Below, piece by piece: positions 37,060 through 47,879 of a stretch of DNA of 64,000 nt (position 1 is its first letter; the number at the start of each line of letters is the position of its first letter). This DNA is from Laccaria trichodermophora (Eukaryota; Basidiomycota; Agaricomycetes; Agaricales; Hydnangiaceae), in the NCBI GenBank assembly GCA_018417955.1, contig JACTVC010000021.1:434001-498000 (forward strand). The letters are read 5' to 3'. Both the position numbers and the translations under genes were made by a program. The notes beneath the pieces were generated by a model. That model was given only the letters and a program-made list of their open reading frames with translations, did not search any database and was not told the DNA's origin.

Positions 37060-37500
37060 AAGATCTTGTTTCAGGATACTTGAGTATAAAAGATATTCTG
37101 GTGATATATCCTGGTTCAGGATATAGTTCAAGAATATATCTTAGTTCAGAATGTTGTTGAAAAAAACAGGATATAGCTGAAAAATAATGTATCTTGATTC
37201 AGGATTTGATTAAAATTTTCAGGGTATAGTTGACATATAATGTACCTTGGTTTGGGATATGGTTGGAAAATATATCTTGGTTTGAGATTTAGTGGACAAA
37301 TATATCTTGGTTCAAGATATAGTTGACAAATATATTCTTTAGCAATGTATATATCACAAATATATATCTTGCAGAAGTATTCATTCTAATAATTTGATCT
37401 ATACTCCCAAAATATATACTATCCAACAAATATATCTTCCCAAAGTCAATATATATCTTTGGGTTCAAGAAGATATATTCATACAAGCTGCTTTTTCTCA
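37060..37500. repeat. AT-rich degenerate tandem repeat (right arm of P2)
   Basis: Units such as AATATATCTTGGTTCAAGAT mirror the array at 27400-27830. The next 0.9 kb (37500-38400) holds diverged arm sequence with no gene, including a weak inverted pair around GTGCTTTGCA at 37915 and 38220. Confidence 0.7.
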
Positions 37501-38424
37501 AGATCAAGCAAGATAATGTATTTATCCTGTCAGAATATACATAAAATCTTTTCTAACCTGATGTATGATTGATCTCATTATTGAGGCTCACTCCAACCTC
37601 TTTATTGGGCACTGACCCACCTTCACCTCTCTTCCCACTAAGATATTTTATACAAAACTTTGATGAGTTCTGTGGGTCACTTGGGTAGATTGTATAACAG
37701 CTGCAACAACCAGTTCACAGCAGACACCACCATGGGCCCCACCTGAGGGAGAAGTCATTCATAAGCCAACATGAGAGTATTGTCCCCTTCCAGAAGTTGA
37801 ACCTCTGGCTAAGTATTCAAAGAAGCCATTGATGCATATGCTAATTTGTGACTTGTGTAGATTGCATGACAGCTGCAAACAATCTATAGAGCCCTGCATG
37901 CTTCACTCTACAGTGCTTTGCATTGCCGTTTGCACACCAAAATCAGGAAAATTATGTTTCATTTTGTATGTTCATCACAGATTGTCATGCATCAGGACAA
38001 CTTTAGGAATTTTGAATTTCTCAAACCCAACTTTTGTTGTGCCTCAGGTATCAGATGAGATGCACATGTGAATCATTGTTTGCCATGATGAGCAACAGCT
38101 TTTCACCACAGGAGATTGTAGGCCTTGTTGGATGTTGCGTCTGGTAAGCAGTCTCTTACTTCCCAATTGGTACAACACACACAAACACAATTTCCAAAAC
38201 TTGTTGTGCAGATGGCAGTGCAAAGCACTATAACCAAGGAAAGATGTGAAATTATATGTTGTCAAGGTATATATATTTTTGAAAAATATATTTTGTGAAC
38301 ATAGATTTTTTGGCATGTAAAATGCCACAACCAGATCACAGCTCTGATAGAGGGAACAATTTTGCTAGTTCTCCCTTGACACCAAGACCTTGCCTCTCTA
38401 AGGAAAGCAATTCAGGAGCCTTTG

Positions 38425-39000
38425 ACTAACTGAGATTTTCAAATGACAGAGTACTTTGTGAACTCTGAGCAGCTGAGAAACCTACTGTATCCATAGTGTC
38501 ATTTGAAGTGGATAATATTAAAGCAATCAAGAATCTTGGATTGAATAGCTTCAAGGTAGCACAGTGCTGTCCAGAGGACAGTTCAAGATGTTTTCCAATG
38601 ACAAAAGTACTTTGTGAACTCTGAAAAGCTAAAAAACCCATCTGAAATGTGAACTGTATCCATAGTGTCATTTGAAGTGGATAATACTTAAGCAAGTTGA
38701 GAATCTTAGACTGAATAGCTTCAAGATAGCACTATGCTATCTGGAGGACAGTTTCAGATGTTTTAAAACAACAAAGTACTTTGTGAACTCTAAGAAGCTG
38801 AAAAATCTGTATTGTGGGCTGTATCCATGATGTCATTTGAAGTGGATGATATGTAAGCAACTTGGGGAACCTTGGATTGAATAGCTTCAAGGTAGCACTG
38901 TTGAGGCATTTTCAAACAACAAAGTACCTTGTGAACTCTGAGCAGCTGAAAAATCTGTAATGCAAACTGTATTCATAGTGCCATTCTAAGTGGATGATAT
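38425..39000. repeat. Tandem repeat of about 150-170 bp, four copies
   Basis: The word GTACTTTGTGAACTCT (with one variant) starts at 38451, 38607, 38776 and 38924. Each unit also carries TCATTTGAAGTGGATAAT and GAATAGCTTCAAG. The left arm of P2 has a single related copy near 25560-25680, so expansion happened on one arm after the palindrome formed. Confidence 0.75.
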
Positions 39001-40169
39001 GTGAGCAACTCAGGTAGATCACAGATACTATTGATGCCCCTTATTGCTACCTACATACTGGGAGCACAAGCCAGACATAGTGCCAAAACCCCTGGAAATG
39101 ATTGCAGAATCTTCCAGAATATATACCCTAGACAGCAAAAAAATCACAAGTTTTTTGCTGAAACTAGGACCCCTGACACCCCTACAGACCAGAAAAATAT
39201 ATCCTTACCACATCTGTTTCACAAAATATATCCTAAGGCCAAGCCAGGGCAAAGATATATTTCTAAGGTGTGACAGTGACATTTCAGGGTCCACTGACCA
39301 AAAATATATCCTTACTGCATTTCACTTGCAAAATATATTTTGGTGGTGTGACACAGACATTATAATTTTTGTGTGACATTTCAGGGTCCACATGTCAGAA
39401 ATATATTTTAGATTTCAGGGCTTTCTAGGACCCATATATATGTAGAATATAGATATGGTCCATGACATTTAGTCATGTAACTTACATGGAGTTTGCATGA
39501 CTAATAGTCAGTTGGCACTGGGTGACTGAAGTGGCATGGACCCTGACATGTGGGATACATTTGAAAAATTGCAATGAAATATCCAGAGATACATTTGAAA
39601 AACCGCAATGAAATGCCCAGGGCTCCATTTGAAAAATCGCAATGAAATGCCCAGGGTATCTATTGAAAAATCGTAATGAAATACCAAGGGTATCTATTGA
39701 AAAACTGCAATGAAATGCCCAGGGCTCCATTTGAAAAATTGCAATGAAATGCCCAGGGTATCTATTGAAAAATCGCAATGAAATACCCAGGGATACATTT
39801 GAAAAATCACAATGAAATACCAAGGGTATCTATTGAAAAATCGCAATGAAATGCACCAGGTATCCATTGAAATTTTGCAATGAAATACCCAGGGATACAT
39901 TTGAAAAATCACAATGAAATGCCCAGGGTATCTATTGAAAAATCACAATGAAATACCAAGGGTATCTATTGAAAAATCACAATGAAATACCAAGGGTATC
40001 TATTGAAAAATCACAATGAAATACCAAGGGTATCTATTGAAAAATCACAATGAAATACCCAGGGTATCTATTGAAAAATCACAATGAAATGCACCAGGTA
40101 TCCATTGAAATTTTGCAATGAAATATCCAGGAATACATTTGAAAAATCGCAATGAAATGCCCATGGCTA

Positions 40170-40848
40170 CAGTTGAGTGCAAAAAGAATGAAGGTTGGTT
40201 CATTTTTCTGGTTCTTTCTAAGAATCTATTGTACCTCAAATGTATTTGTGTATTCTTTTACATCATCTAGTTGTGTTACACTTCCCTTGGTATGGACTAA
40301 TTTCAGTGAAAGCTGAAGCCTTGAGAAGGTTTTTATTCTGATGGTCATTTTTGGCATCTGAAAAAAAAAATATGCGCTAACTGGGGAGGTAGCCAGAACA
40401 TACCTCTGGTCAACCTAAATGAGCCTATCAAAGAATTAGTTAAAAATACTGAGCAGTTATGCTTGTAGAGCCTCCAGAAAATGGTCATTTTGTGCCATTT
40501 TGGTCATTTTCAGTGTGTTTTAGACAAAACAGGCCATTTTCCAAAGCCTCTACTGACCTAACTGCTCAGTATTTTTGACTGATTCTTTGATAGGCTCATT
40601 CAGGTTGTCCAGAGGTATGTTCTGGCTACCTCCCCAGTTAGCACATATTTTTTTTTTCAGATGCCAAAAATGACCATCAGAATAAAAACCTTCTCAAGGC
40701 TCCAGCTTTCACTGAAATTAGTCCATACCAAGGGAAGTGTAACACAACTACATGATGTAAAAGAATACACAAATACATTTGAAGTACAATAGATTCTTAG
40801 AAGGAACCAGAAAAATGAACCAACCTTCATTCTTTTTGCACTCAACTG
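40170..40848. mobile_element. Tc1/mariner-like palindromic MITE (679 bp)
   Basis: The ends are CAGTTGAGTGCAAAAAGAAT and its complement, flanked by TA on both sides (40168-40169 and 40849-40850). TA target and CAGT-type termini are the signature of Tc1/mariner. The two arms are almost complementary throughout, meeting near 40510. It interrupts an ATTTCATTGC repeat in the right arm of P2. No coding capacity. Confidence 0.85.
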
Positions 40849-41247
40849 TACATTTGAAATTTTGCAATGAAATACCCAGGGTATCTATTGAAAAATCGCA
40901 ATGAAATACCAAGGGCTACATTTGAAAAATCGCAGTGAAATGCACCAGGTATCCATTGAAAAATCGCAATGAAATACCAAGGGTGACATTTGAAAATTTC
41001 CCAATGAAATACCCAGGGTATCTTTTGAAAAATTGCAATGAAATATCCAGGGCTGCATTTGAAATTTCGCAGAAAATGCGCTGAGTATCTATGGAAAATT
41101 CACTATGAAATACCCAGGCCTACATTTGAAATGCCTTTCAAAAAATCCTAAGCATTATAGATATGGCCTCTAGGCTTATGTCTAAGTTATAGAAATGACC
41201 CTCTAGGCTTAAGTCTAGGTTATAGATAAAAGTGGTAGCCACCAGTC

Positions 41248-41345
41248 GGCCTGCAGGAAGATCCACCAGGACTGCCGATCCAGTCAACATTGCGGGGCCT
41301 TCAATGGCTGTCACTAGATCGAAAGCTAAACTTTGGAAGTCCTGA
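41248..41345 (+). CDS. KDZ-linked accessory gene A, 3' end after P2
   Basis: Continuation of the coding sequence broken at 21712. With one duplication copy kept, the frame passes from SKPRPA directly into GRSTRTADPVNIAGP and then MAVTRSKAKLWKS before TGA at 41343-41345. The preserved frame supports a single ancestral exon. The C-terminus is basic. It is convergent with the zinc-knuckle gene on the opposite strand. Confidence 0.65.
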
Positions 41346-41462
41346 AGGTAAATTGCGGAAGTCCCGGACCTCTGGAGCAAGTGCCGTAGGCTTTACCAAT
41401 ATTCTCTTGTAGAACAATGTTCATATTTTTACCTTGCAATTCTGCTGCCCATCTCACCTTTC

Positions 41463-41523
41463 AACGTATGACCAGTTCCTGGTCATACGTTTGAATTGCC
41501 TCCGGATTCCCAGAGGCAATTCT
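41463..41523. terminator. Two hairpins between convergent genes
   Basis: AACGTATGACCAG pairs with CTGGTCATACGTT across a 3-nt loop, and GAATTGCCTC pairs with GAGGCAATTC across 10 nt. They lie between the 3' ends of gene A (41345) and the zinc-knuckle gene (41607). A role in transcript termination or element structure is only an inference. Confidence 0.4.
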
Positions 41524-41606
41524 CATGAAGAATGCTCACAAGATTGAATTTGACTACCAAGAAAGTTCTAAGTAACATAATGATGATATAACATGGGTGA
41601 AATATG

Positions 41607-42438
41607 TTATGAGAGGTCCTTTCTGAAACGTTCCACGGGTGATCCATCACTCATGGGGAAATGGTACGGGCCATCGTTGATCGATGGAACGAAGTCAGGA
41701 GTAATGGTGAAGTCATTCTCCACCACTGCCACTGAGTTGTCAGAACTCCTGCCATTCTCCGCTGCTATCACCATGTCTTTCTCAACCTCCCCATCATGTA
41801 CGTCTTCCGCTTGACCAGCATCATCATTCATCTGTTGCGGGGAGGGCCCGGATGTCTGAATGTCCGCCATCTCATCGTGTTGCTTCAGGTCGACTGCGGC
41901 ATCCCTGACGTTGGAAGTGTCAGGTTGATCTGGACCAACAGCGATGGAAATCTGCATGGGGGGGCCAACGTCAATTTTCCCTGGGAAGTTGACGGTACTT
42001 CGGAAGTACCGAATGGCGTCTGCCTTGCTCTCCCCAAGGACGTTGGAAAGCACGTTGAGGCAAACCCCCTCAACCTTTCCAAGCCTCTCATCCACCAACT
42101 CCTGACCTCAACAAACATTCCGTACATCCTCCTCCAACCCCAGCAACCTCTGCTGAACACCGTCCAATTCGCCAGGTAAGTTTGCAAGACCGTCCTTCTC
42201 GTTGAGCTGAAGACTGGAGTTGACTGTTTTGATGAACTTGCCGACACAACACTGTAGATCTTGAGTCACGGCGTCAAGCTTGGTGGGGGTGACGAATTGG
42301 CCAGGCTGCTGGCTGGAATTGGCATTGTGGAGAGCTTGTAGCGCATTGTCAAATTCTTTCTGCTTCTCCATGAGCTTGACCACCATGGCTTTCGAGAGGT
42401 CCAGCTCCTTCCGCAACTCCTCCAGTTCCTGGTCCTTC
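41607..42438 (-). CDS. Zinc-knuckle/coiled-coil accessory gene, 3' part
   Basis: Third segment of one gene broken by P4 and B2. It begins QELEELRKELDLSKAMVVKL, a heptad-rich coiled coil (KLMEKQKEFDNALQALHN). An intron near 42180-42110 appears to lead to a segment with LERLRGFASTCF or the alternative frame VDERLGKVEGVCLNVLSNVL, then DAIRYFRSTVNFPGKIDVGP. The tail is acidic (QAEDVHDGEVEKDMVIAAEN) and ends ERFRKDLS with a stop at 41607-41609. Exon borders in the middle are not certain. Its position in a KDZ gene group suggests a transposition accessory protein (inference). Confidence 0.55.
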
Positions 42439-43285
42439 CACTAGTAGCTGCCATTTACATCATGTAACACCTGGCATGTACCATAGAAGTTCCTGCTTAG
42501 CTGCCACAAATGAAATGAAATGAATTTTCATTCATTCATGGCACCTGTTTCATTCCAAGTCATTCTCATTCATTGCCATGGACAATGAAACATTTTTTGT
42601 TTCATTTCATTTCATTTTGATTTTTTCTTCATTTCTACTGGCAAGAATGAAACTTATTTTGTTTCATTCATTCCTGGTGAATGTTTCATTTTTTCATTTC
42701 ATTCCACCATGGCAACTGTTTCATTCTTTGCTTCATTTCATTCATTCCTGGCAACTGTTTCATTTCTTTTTTCATTCATTGCTGTGGAATTCTCTTTTCA
42801 TTCTTTTCAGGCAGTTATTTCATCTTTGTTTCATTCTTTCAGGCAACAATTTCAATGTTTTAATACACACCTAAATAAGGAAATGATATACAATTATACC
42901 TGATGCGTGTTGTGCCCTACTGCAGTGGTGTGGGGGGTCATATGGGGGTACTTTTGCATTTGAGGCTCAAATACATAACAAGATAGGCATGCTGTTGCCA
43001 ATTAAGCCACTTAAATATTTTGCATCAATTACATAATCATTTTCCCAGCTCTAACAATGAAATAGGCACCTGAGAAGAATGAAGCAAGGAATGAAACAGT
43101 TGCCATGGTGGAATGAAATAAAAAAATGAAACAGTTGCCAGGAATGAATGAAACAGAATAAATTATCAAGAATGAAACAGGTGCCATGAATGAATGAAAA
43201 TTCATTTCATTTCATTTGTGGCAGCTAAGCAGGAACTCCTATGGTACAGCTCAGGAGTACATGATGTAAGTGGTAGCTACCAGTC
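42439..43285. mobile_element. Palindromic element P4 (847 bp)
   Basis: Exact 7-bp duplication GTCCTTC at 42432-42438 and 43286-43292. Ends are CACTAGTAGCTGCCA and, reverse strand at right, GACTGGTAGCTACCAC. Arms share GCTTAGCTGCCACAAATG and TTTCATTTCATT-type repeats (ATTCATTCCTGGCAACTG); the left arm is longer and the unpaired centre is about 42870-43050. The centre holds a weak tRNA-like motif on the - strand (AGTGGCTTAATTGGCAAC). It interrupts the coiled-coil exon. Confidence 0.93.
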
Positions 43286-43416
43286 GTCCTTCTGTCTCAT
43301 CGAAATGGTGTTCATGGCTTCCACCTTGGCATCGACGGTCCGGAGTTTGTTTGTTAGACTTCCAAGGTCGCGGGAATGCTGTACATCCAAGCTGGAAAGA
43401 GAGTCCAGCTTCTGAG
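43286..43416 (-). CDS. Zinc-knuckle/coiled-coil accessory gene, middle part
   Basis: Short exon piece between P4 and B2. It reads LDSLSSLDVQHSRDLGSL then TNKLRTVDAKVEAMN and ISMRQKD, a coiled-coil-like sequence. Removing P4 with one GTCCTTC copy joins RQKD to QELEEL in frame, and removing B2 with one 9-bp copy joins PFTRK to LDSLSS in frame. Confidence 0.65.
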
Positions 43417-45350
43417 GAGGTCTTTACGCTGCCACTGCTTTTCCGAGCAGACTCCGGACTCTGTCAGACTGAGGGTATTCAGAACAGACATTTTTTCTGC
43501 TTTGCAACTACAGCAATTTTCCAGTGAATGTCCGAAGCTTTTCCAAGCATTTCTGGTCGGACCTCTAAGTCCATTGGACTTTTCCGATGGACTAACAGCA
43601 AACTAGCAGCCAGTCCACTGGAAATGACAGGCAAGCACCAACGGAATTCCAGTGGACAAATCCAACGGAATTCCAACAGACTGTTCTTATTATAATTATA
43701 TAATATAAAAAAATGCAACATCATGGAATTGAACACTGGACCTCAGGAACTGAAGAATATTCAACACAACGCTGAACCAGCTGGACTAAGGCAGCTTTGA
43801 TATAGATAGGTGTTTTACATTATACATACCTACTATTTGACCGCCTTCCTAGAATGGTCATCGGCAAACGCCGACGCGTGATTTTCCCATCATCAATGAT
43901 CCACATCTCTCTTCCTCAACCATCATCCATCCCCAGCAGCTATGACAATCCAGCATCGTCCGATGGTGACGACGCACGGCAACGTCGTCTGCGCAAAGTG
44001 AGTGCCCAGACCCACCCTAACCATCCCACCCCAACCTAGCTCATCTGACCACCAACAGACGATGACACGCACTGACGGCCCACCACGCCCACCAGCACCC
44101 ACAAACGGTCACGACAGCCCACCGACCCATGACGACACGACACGATGACGTGTCAACAACACGCGACACGAACAACATAACGACACAACGACGTGTCAAT
44201 GACGCGCGACGCGGACAACACGACAACACGATGACATGTCAACAACGCCCGCCGATGAGACAACAATGAGGCGACGACAATGCCCAAGGAGAATGAAAGG
44301 CAACAACGACGCGAAACGGCGACACGACGGACGATGACACGACACGGACGACAACACGACGACGATGACATGACGATGACGACGACACGACGACGATGAC
44401 ACGACACACAAGGACGACGACAAAACATGCGACGCGAGGATGGCGACACAACGCAACGCAATAATGCGTCAACAATGCGCGCCAATGACCACACGCGAAC
44501 GGGGATGAGGGCCCATCCCCTCCCCCCTCCATTACTCACCATTCCATCCCCTCACTATTACTCACCACTCCCTCCCCCCACCCTTGCTCCCTCCTCCTCC
44601 CTTGCTCCCTCCTCCTCCCTTGCTCCCTCCTCCTCCCTTGCTGCTCCCCACTCCCTCCTCCTCCCTTACTCCCTCCTCCCTTGCTGCTCACCACTCCCCA
44701 CTCCCTCCTCCCTTGATGCTTACCATTCCCTCCCCCCTCCCTTTCTGTTCCTCCCCCCTCACTTTTTGTCCCTTCCCCCTCACTTTTTGTCCCTCCCCCC
44801 TCCCTTTCTGATCACCACCCCCTCCCCCTTCTCTGTAACATAGAATGTAGTAAAATAAATTTATGTAGGTATAAAATATACTTTGTTTTTGAAACTTCAA
44901 TGTCTTAAGGAATTTAGCATAAGGTCTGACCAGGGCCTGACTTGTTTAGATTTACTTATAAGAGTTGCAGACTGGACACTGAAAGTCTGTTGGAAGTTGT
45001 GCCTTTTTTGCTTAGAAGTCCATTGGAAGTCCATTGGAAGTCCAGTGGAAGTCCAGCAGACTGAGAACTTAGCAATTATGATGGTTTCTGCCTCTGTCCA
45101 TTGGAAATCCAATGGAAGTCCAGCGGACGTCCAACGGACACAGAATTCCAGCCAGTCCAACCATTTCTTGCTTCTAAGTAGTTTGAGTGGACTTTCACTG
45201 GACTTTGCCTGGACTAGCAGTGGAATCCAGTCATGTCCAACGGACTCCGACGGTCTTCCAACGGACTGTCCGCTGGGTCCATCGGAAATGGCAGGGTCCG
45301 ATGAAAGTCTGTCAGAGTCCGTTGGACAAGCAGTGGGAGTGTAAAGTACT
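43417..45350. mobile_element. Non-autonomous element B2 (1,934 bp)
   Basis: Ends are GAGGTCTTTACGCTGCCACT on the left and AGTACTTTACACTCCCACT on the reverse strand at right, flanked by GCTTCTGAG (43408-43416) and GCTTCCGAG (45351-45359). Inside, in order: subterminal dyads (GGAATTCCAGTGGAC, GACTCCGGACTCTG), a tRNA-like sequence, a GC-rich ACGACGACAC block (43950-44500), a polypyrimidine tract (44510-44830), an AT-rich stretch with AATGTAGTAAAATAAA, and a second subterminal array of GGAAGTCCATTGGAAGTCC. No credible protein. It sits in the coiled-coil exon. Confidence 0.85.
43716..43803 (-). ncRNA. tRNA-like sequence inside B2
   Basis: On the - strand TAGTCCAGCTGGTTCAGCG resembles an A box and GGTCCAGTGTTCAATTCC a B box, 35-40 nt apart. 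Its downstream flank is T-rich. It is clearly related to the copy at 16506-16590. Confidence 0.5.
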
Positions 45351-46836
45351 GCTTCCGAGTGAAGGGGTCAAGGAGTTCGACGGGAGTTCCGGATTGCACA
45401 CGAAGTTCGGCAAAGGAGGCTCCTACCAAGGTTTAAGATGAGAAAATTTTCATTGATTAAAATGACACATATGAGGTGTTTCCCCATCGTGTCCTGGCTT
45501 GACACTCCCTTCCCTGGTTTCCTCCTGTTGCGACGATTCTCCCCGCTCCATCATCCGCTGAGCCGCTTGGGTAACCCGAACAAAGGGGGGTTGCCCATCA
45601 CTCCCTACAACAGTCTCACCCATCGTTTTTTCTTGGAGAGGGTTGGGTCCGGAAAATTTTGGATTGGTGTAAATGGTCGTCGTAGCTTCGGGAACGAGAA
45701 CATACGCAGACTGGACTGCTGGTTTTGTATTTCGACCGCTGTCTGTCTTGGGCTTTGGCTTCGGTTTCCCAGTCCCCTGGGCCTTCGACGTTGAACCCGT
45801 TGCTTGAACCTTCCCTTCCAGCGAGGGAGTCGAAACCTCTTCCTTGGGGGATCACGATGTGAGTTGATTCAGGTTCATCGGACCCTTGTTGCCGACGAAG
45901 CTGCATCAACTCTTTTTGGCCCGACAGGAATCACAGGCCTGGCCTCGGATGGCGGTCTCGGATTTGCAGGAATCTCCTGGCCTAATGCATTGATTGCAGA
46001 TGGGATGTGGTCGTCGGATGCCAGGAGTGACCGTGGCACCCATTGCCTGGTAGTCATAGTCCGCCTCATCGTCGTCATCATTGTGAGGCGGAGCTGGTCC
46101 CGCTTCGCTCCCTCCAGCCTGAATCTTCACCTTCTTCCCCCGCACCACGTCCTTGCCCTCTTCCACCGAAATGTCTGCCTTATGCTTTTGCCCATGACCC
46201 TTGCCTTTCGGCTTCCCAGACTCCGAACCACCCCCAGGCTTTGCGATCTCGGAAGTCTCCTTAGCCTTTCCTTTCCCCTTGGGATCGGATGGCTCTGCCG
46301 AAAGCCACTCACTCATGAGGACGTCTAGCTCCTCGAATTCATCTGCTGGCTCTGGGGAGGGGTCTTCCAAAACCTGCCAATTGAACTCCCTGGATTTGCT
46401 CCCTAAGACTTCCTCGCAAACGCGGTCCATCAACAGGGGAAGTTCAATGTCCTCGCACTCTCCAATGACGTGTATCACACGTAGGTAGGTGATCTGAACG
46501 GTCATCATCAGTCTGACGGCAGTTGAATGTTTACAAGCCACTTACCATGACCCTTCGCAACCCAAGCTCCCTGTTCCTCTTTTCCTTGTCATCCGCCATG
46601 GAAAACTGCTTCCCATACCATTCCCAACACACCTCGACCAGCGCAACGATCCGCAGGACAACGTTTTTTGCAGTTGCCAGGGTGGGCAGCACGCCTTGGA
46701 GATGTTCTTCGGGTACAGTGTAGATGGAAGTCATGATGAGTCGACTGTTGGGTGGCAACGCAGAAAGAGACGGTGGTTTGAGAGGGAAACGAGATGGTGG
46801 TTGAAGTGAAATGTCCGTTATGCCGTCATTACCCAT
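45351..46836 (-). CDS. Zinc-knuckle/coiled-coil accessory gene, 5' part
   Basis: The start is the ATG at 46836, or the internal ATG at 46734 (MTSIYTVPEEHLQGVLP). The N-terminal part is helical (LRIVALVEVCWEWYGKQF). After a short intron near 46513-46545 it continues ITYLRVIHVIGECEDIELPL, FNWQVLEDPSPEPADEFEEL, a Lys/Gly-rich linker (KPKGKGHGQKHKADI), an acidic NDDDDEADYDY and a cysteine motif CNQCIRPGDSCKSE followed by CDSCRAKK, a Zn-binding pattern frequent in Agaricomycete hypothetical proteins. The frame shifts after CRAKK (near 45910) to ELMQLRRQQGSDEPES. The last exon ends PVELLDPFTRK at B2. It is divergent from the gene at 46951, 114 bp apart. Confidence 0.6.
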
Positions 46837-46950
46837 TTGGGAATTTCAACCATGGCCACATTCGGGTATTTGCGGCATCACGATGTAACATTGTCACAGT
46901 TGCTACATTGTGTTCACTAAGTTCCCTAATCTTTCCTCTCGTCTACCAGA

Positions 46951-47698
46951 ATGGCATCTGTTGAACCATCGAGTTAGTACCATTCGTTATTTCAGAGCTT
47001 CGTATTGATCCAGATGTTTGTGTTTAGTCTGGGCTCCTCCTGTGCCTCTCCCCCCAGAGCGTACATTGCGGTACTTTGAGGCAACACATGGTATACGATC
47101 CCCTCATCAGTTCGATTTCTTGACCGACATCTCAGGCATTAGAAACATCGTAAAAAAGTACGATGGAATCCAAGTGGATGATACGGAGGTGGGCACTTTC
47201 TTCGGATATTACGTCCGAGCTGTTAATGTTTCAATTATAGTGCGGGACAGCAGGTTCATCAAACCCCCCTCCTCTTTCAACTGCAGATGGGAAGCCAGAT
47301 GACCCCCCCTGCCTTCAAAGACGGCACCTCCAAGTTATCTTCAGAGGACTTTCTACGATGCAGTCGTTCCAGAACTTCTGAAGGTCACTCATCTGCTGGA
47401 ATACGCCCGCATTGCATACAAGGTTTTGTACCGAGAGTATGAAGAAACTCGGAGGTCACTCAATGTCCTGCTTGAGTCTCGTGCCCATGCAGAAGATCAA
47501 CTCCAGCAGTTGGAGGTTATCATTGCGATGAGGAGAGTGGCGATGGAGCTTCGGGGGAATTCTTCAGGGGAGAATCATTCCGTAGAAAAGAGGGACGATG
47601 CTTCGGGGGAAAATCATCCCATGGACAAGATGGATGAAGGTCCAGATCTGGGAAATGCGGTTGTGGATCTCACCGAGGATATGGATGATTCCCCATAG
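46951..47698 (+). pseudogene. Small accessory gene F with one frameshift
   Basis: The function is not recognised. Exon 1 (MASVEPS, ATG at 46951) joins across an intron of about 55 nt (GTTAGT to TTTAG) to IWAPPVPLPPERTLRYFEAT in frame. The next part reads QFDFLTDISGIRNIVKKYDG and FFGYYVRAVNVSII. After a run of seven C at about 47303 the frame changes to LPSKTAPPSYLQRTFYDAVV; one extra C would keep it open, so a one-base deletion is likely. The C-terminal half is helical (YREYEETRRSLNVLLESRAH) and ends VDLTEDMDDSP, with a stop at 47696-47698. VDLTEDMD resembles a SUMO-interacting motif (inference). It is divergent from the zinc-knuckle gene. Confidence 0.55.
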
Positions 47699-47879
47699 AC
47701 TACTTTGTATAAAATTTTCAATGTCAGTCAGGTTTTGCTTTGCTTGGCTCGTTTAGTTCAGACTATTTAGTTGTGCGGACTTTTCGGGGGTTTCATGTCT
47801 CGGGTATGCCGCTAAGTATACTTGTATTAAGCCCAACTTTGGACTACTGTTGTCTATGGTCTCTATACCCGCTATTAAG

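Larger units (their letters stand above)
21713..41247. mobile_element. Giant composite palindrome P2 (about 19.5 kb)
   Basis: Ends are CACTAGTGGCTACCAC on the left and GACTGGTGGCTACCAC on the reverse strand at right, flanked by GGCCCGC (21706-21712) and GGCCTGC (41248-41254), a 7-bp duplication with one change. Arm blocks pair in mirror order: ATTTCATTGC repeats (21.8-22.7 with 39.5-41.1 kb), TATATTTTTGGTC-type blocks (24.96-25.45 with 39.0-39.5), ATATATCTTGGTTC repeats (27.4-27.8 with 37.0-37.5), a polypurine tract (27.9-28.3 with 36.6-36.96), and a CGTCGTC-rich block (28.3-28.6 plus 33.1-33.8 with 35.65-36.6). The centre is near 34.7-35.6 kb. Nested inside are P3, a hAT-like MITE and a Tc1/mariner-like MITE. 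No transposase gene is evident. Confidence 0.85.

Noticed and set aside
21713..41247. CRISPR-like or bacterial repeat system
   Set aside because: The regular repeats are tandem without spacers of even length, and the introns show a eukaryotic genome.
42439..43285. Palindromes acting as spliced introner-like elements
   Set aside because: GT and AG are available near both ends, but the most natural junctions leave 14 extra nt (P1 and P4), which does not keep the host frame.
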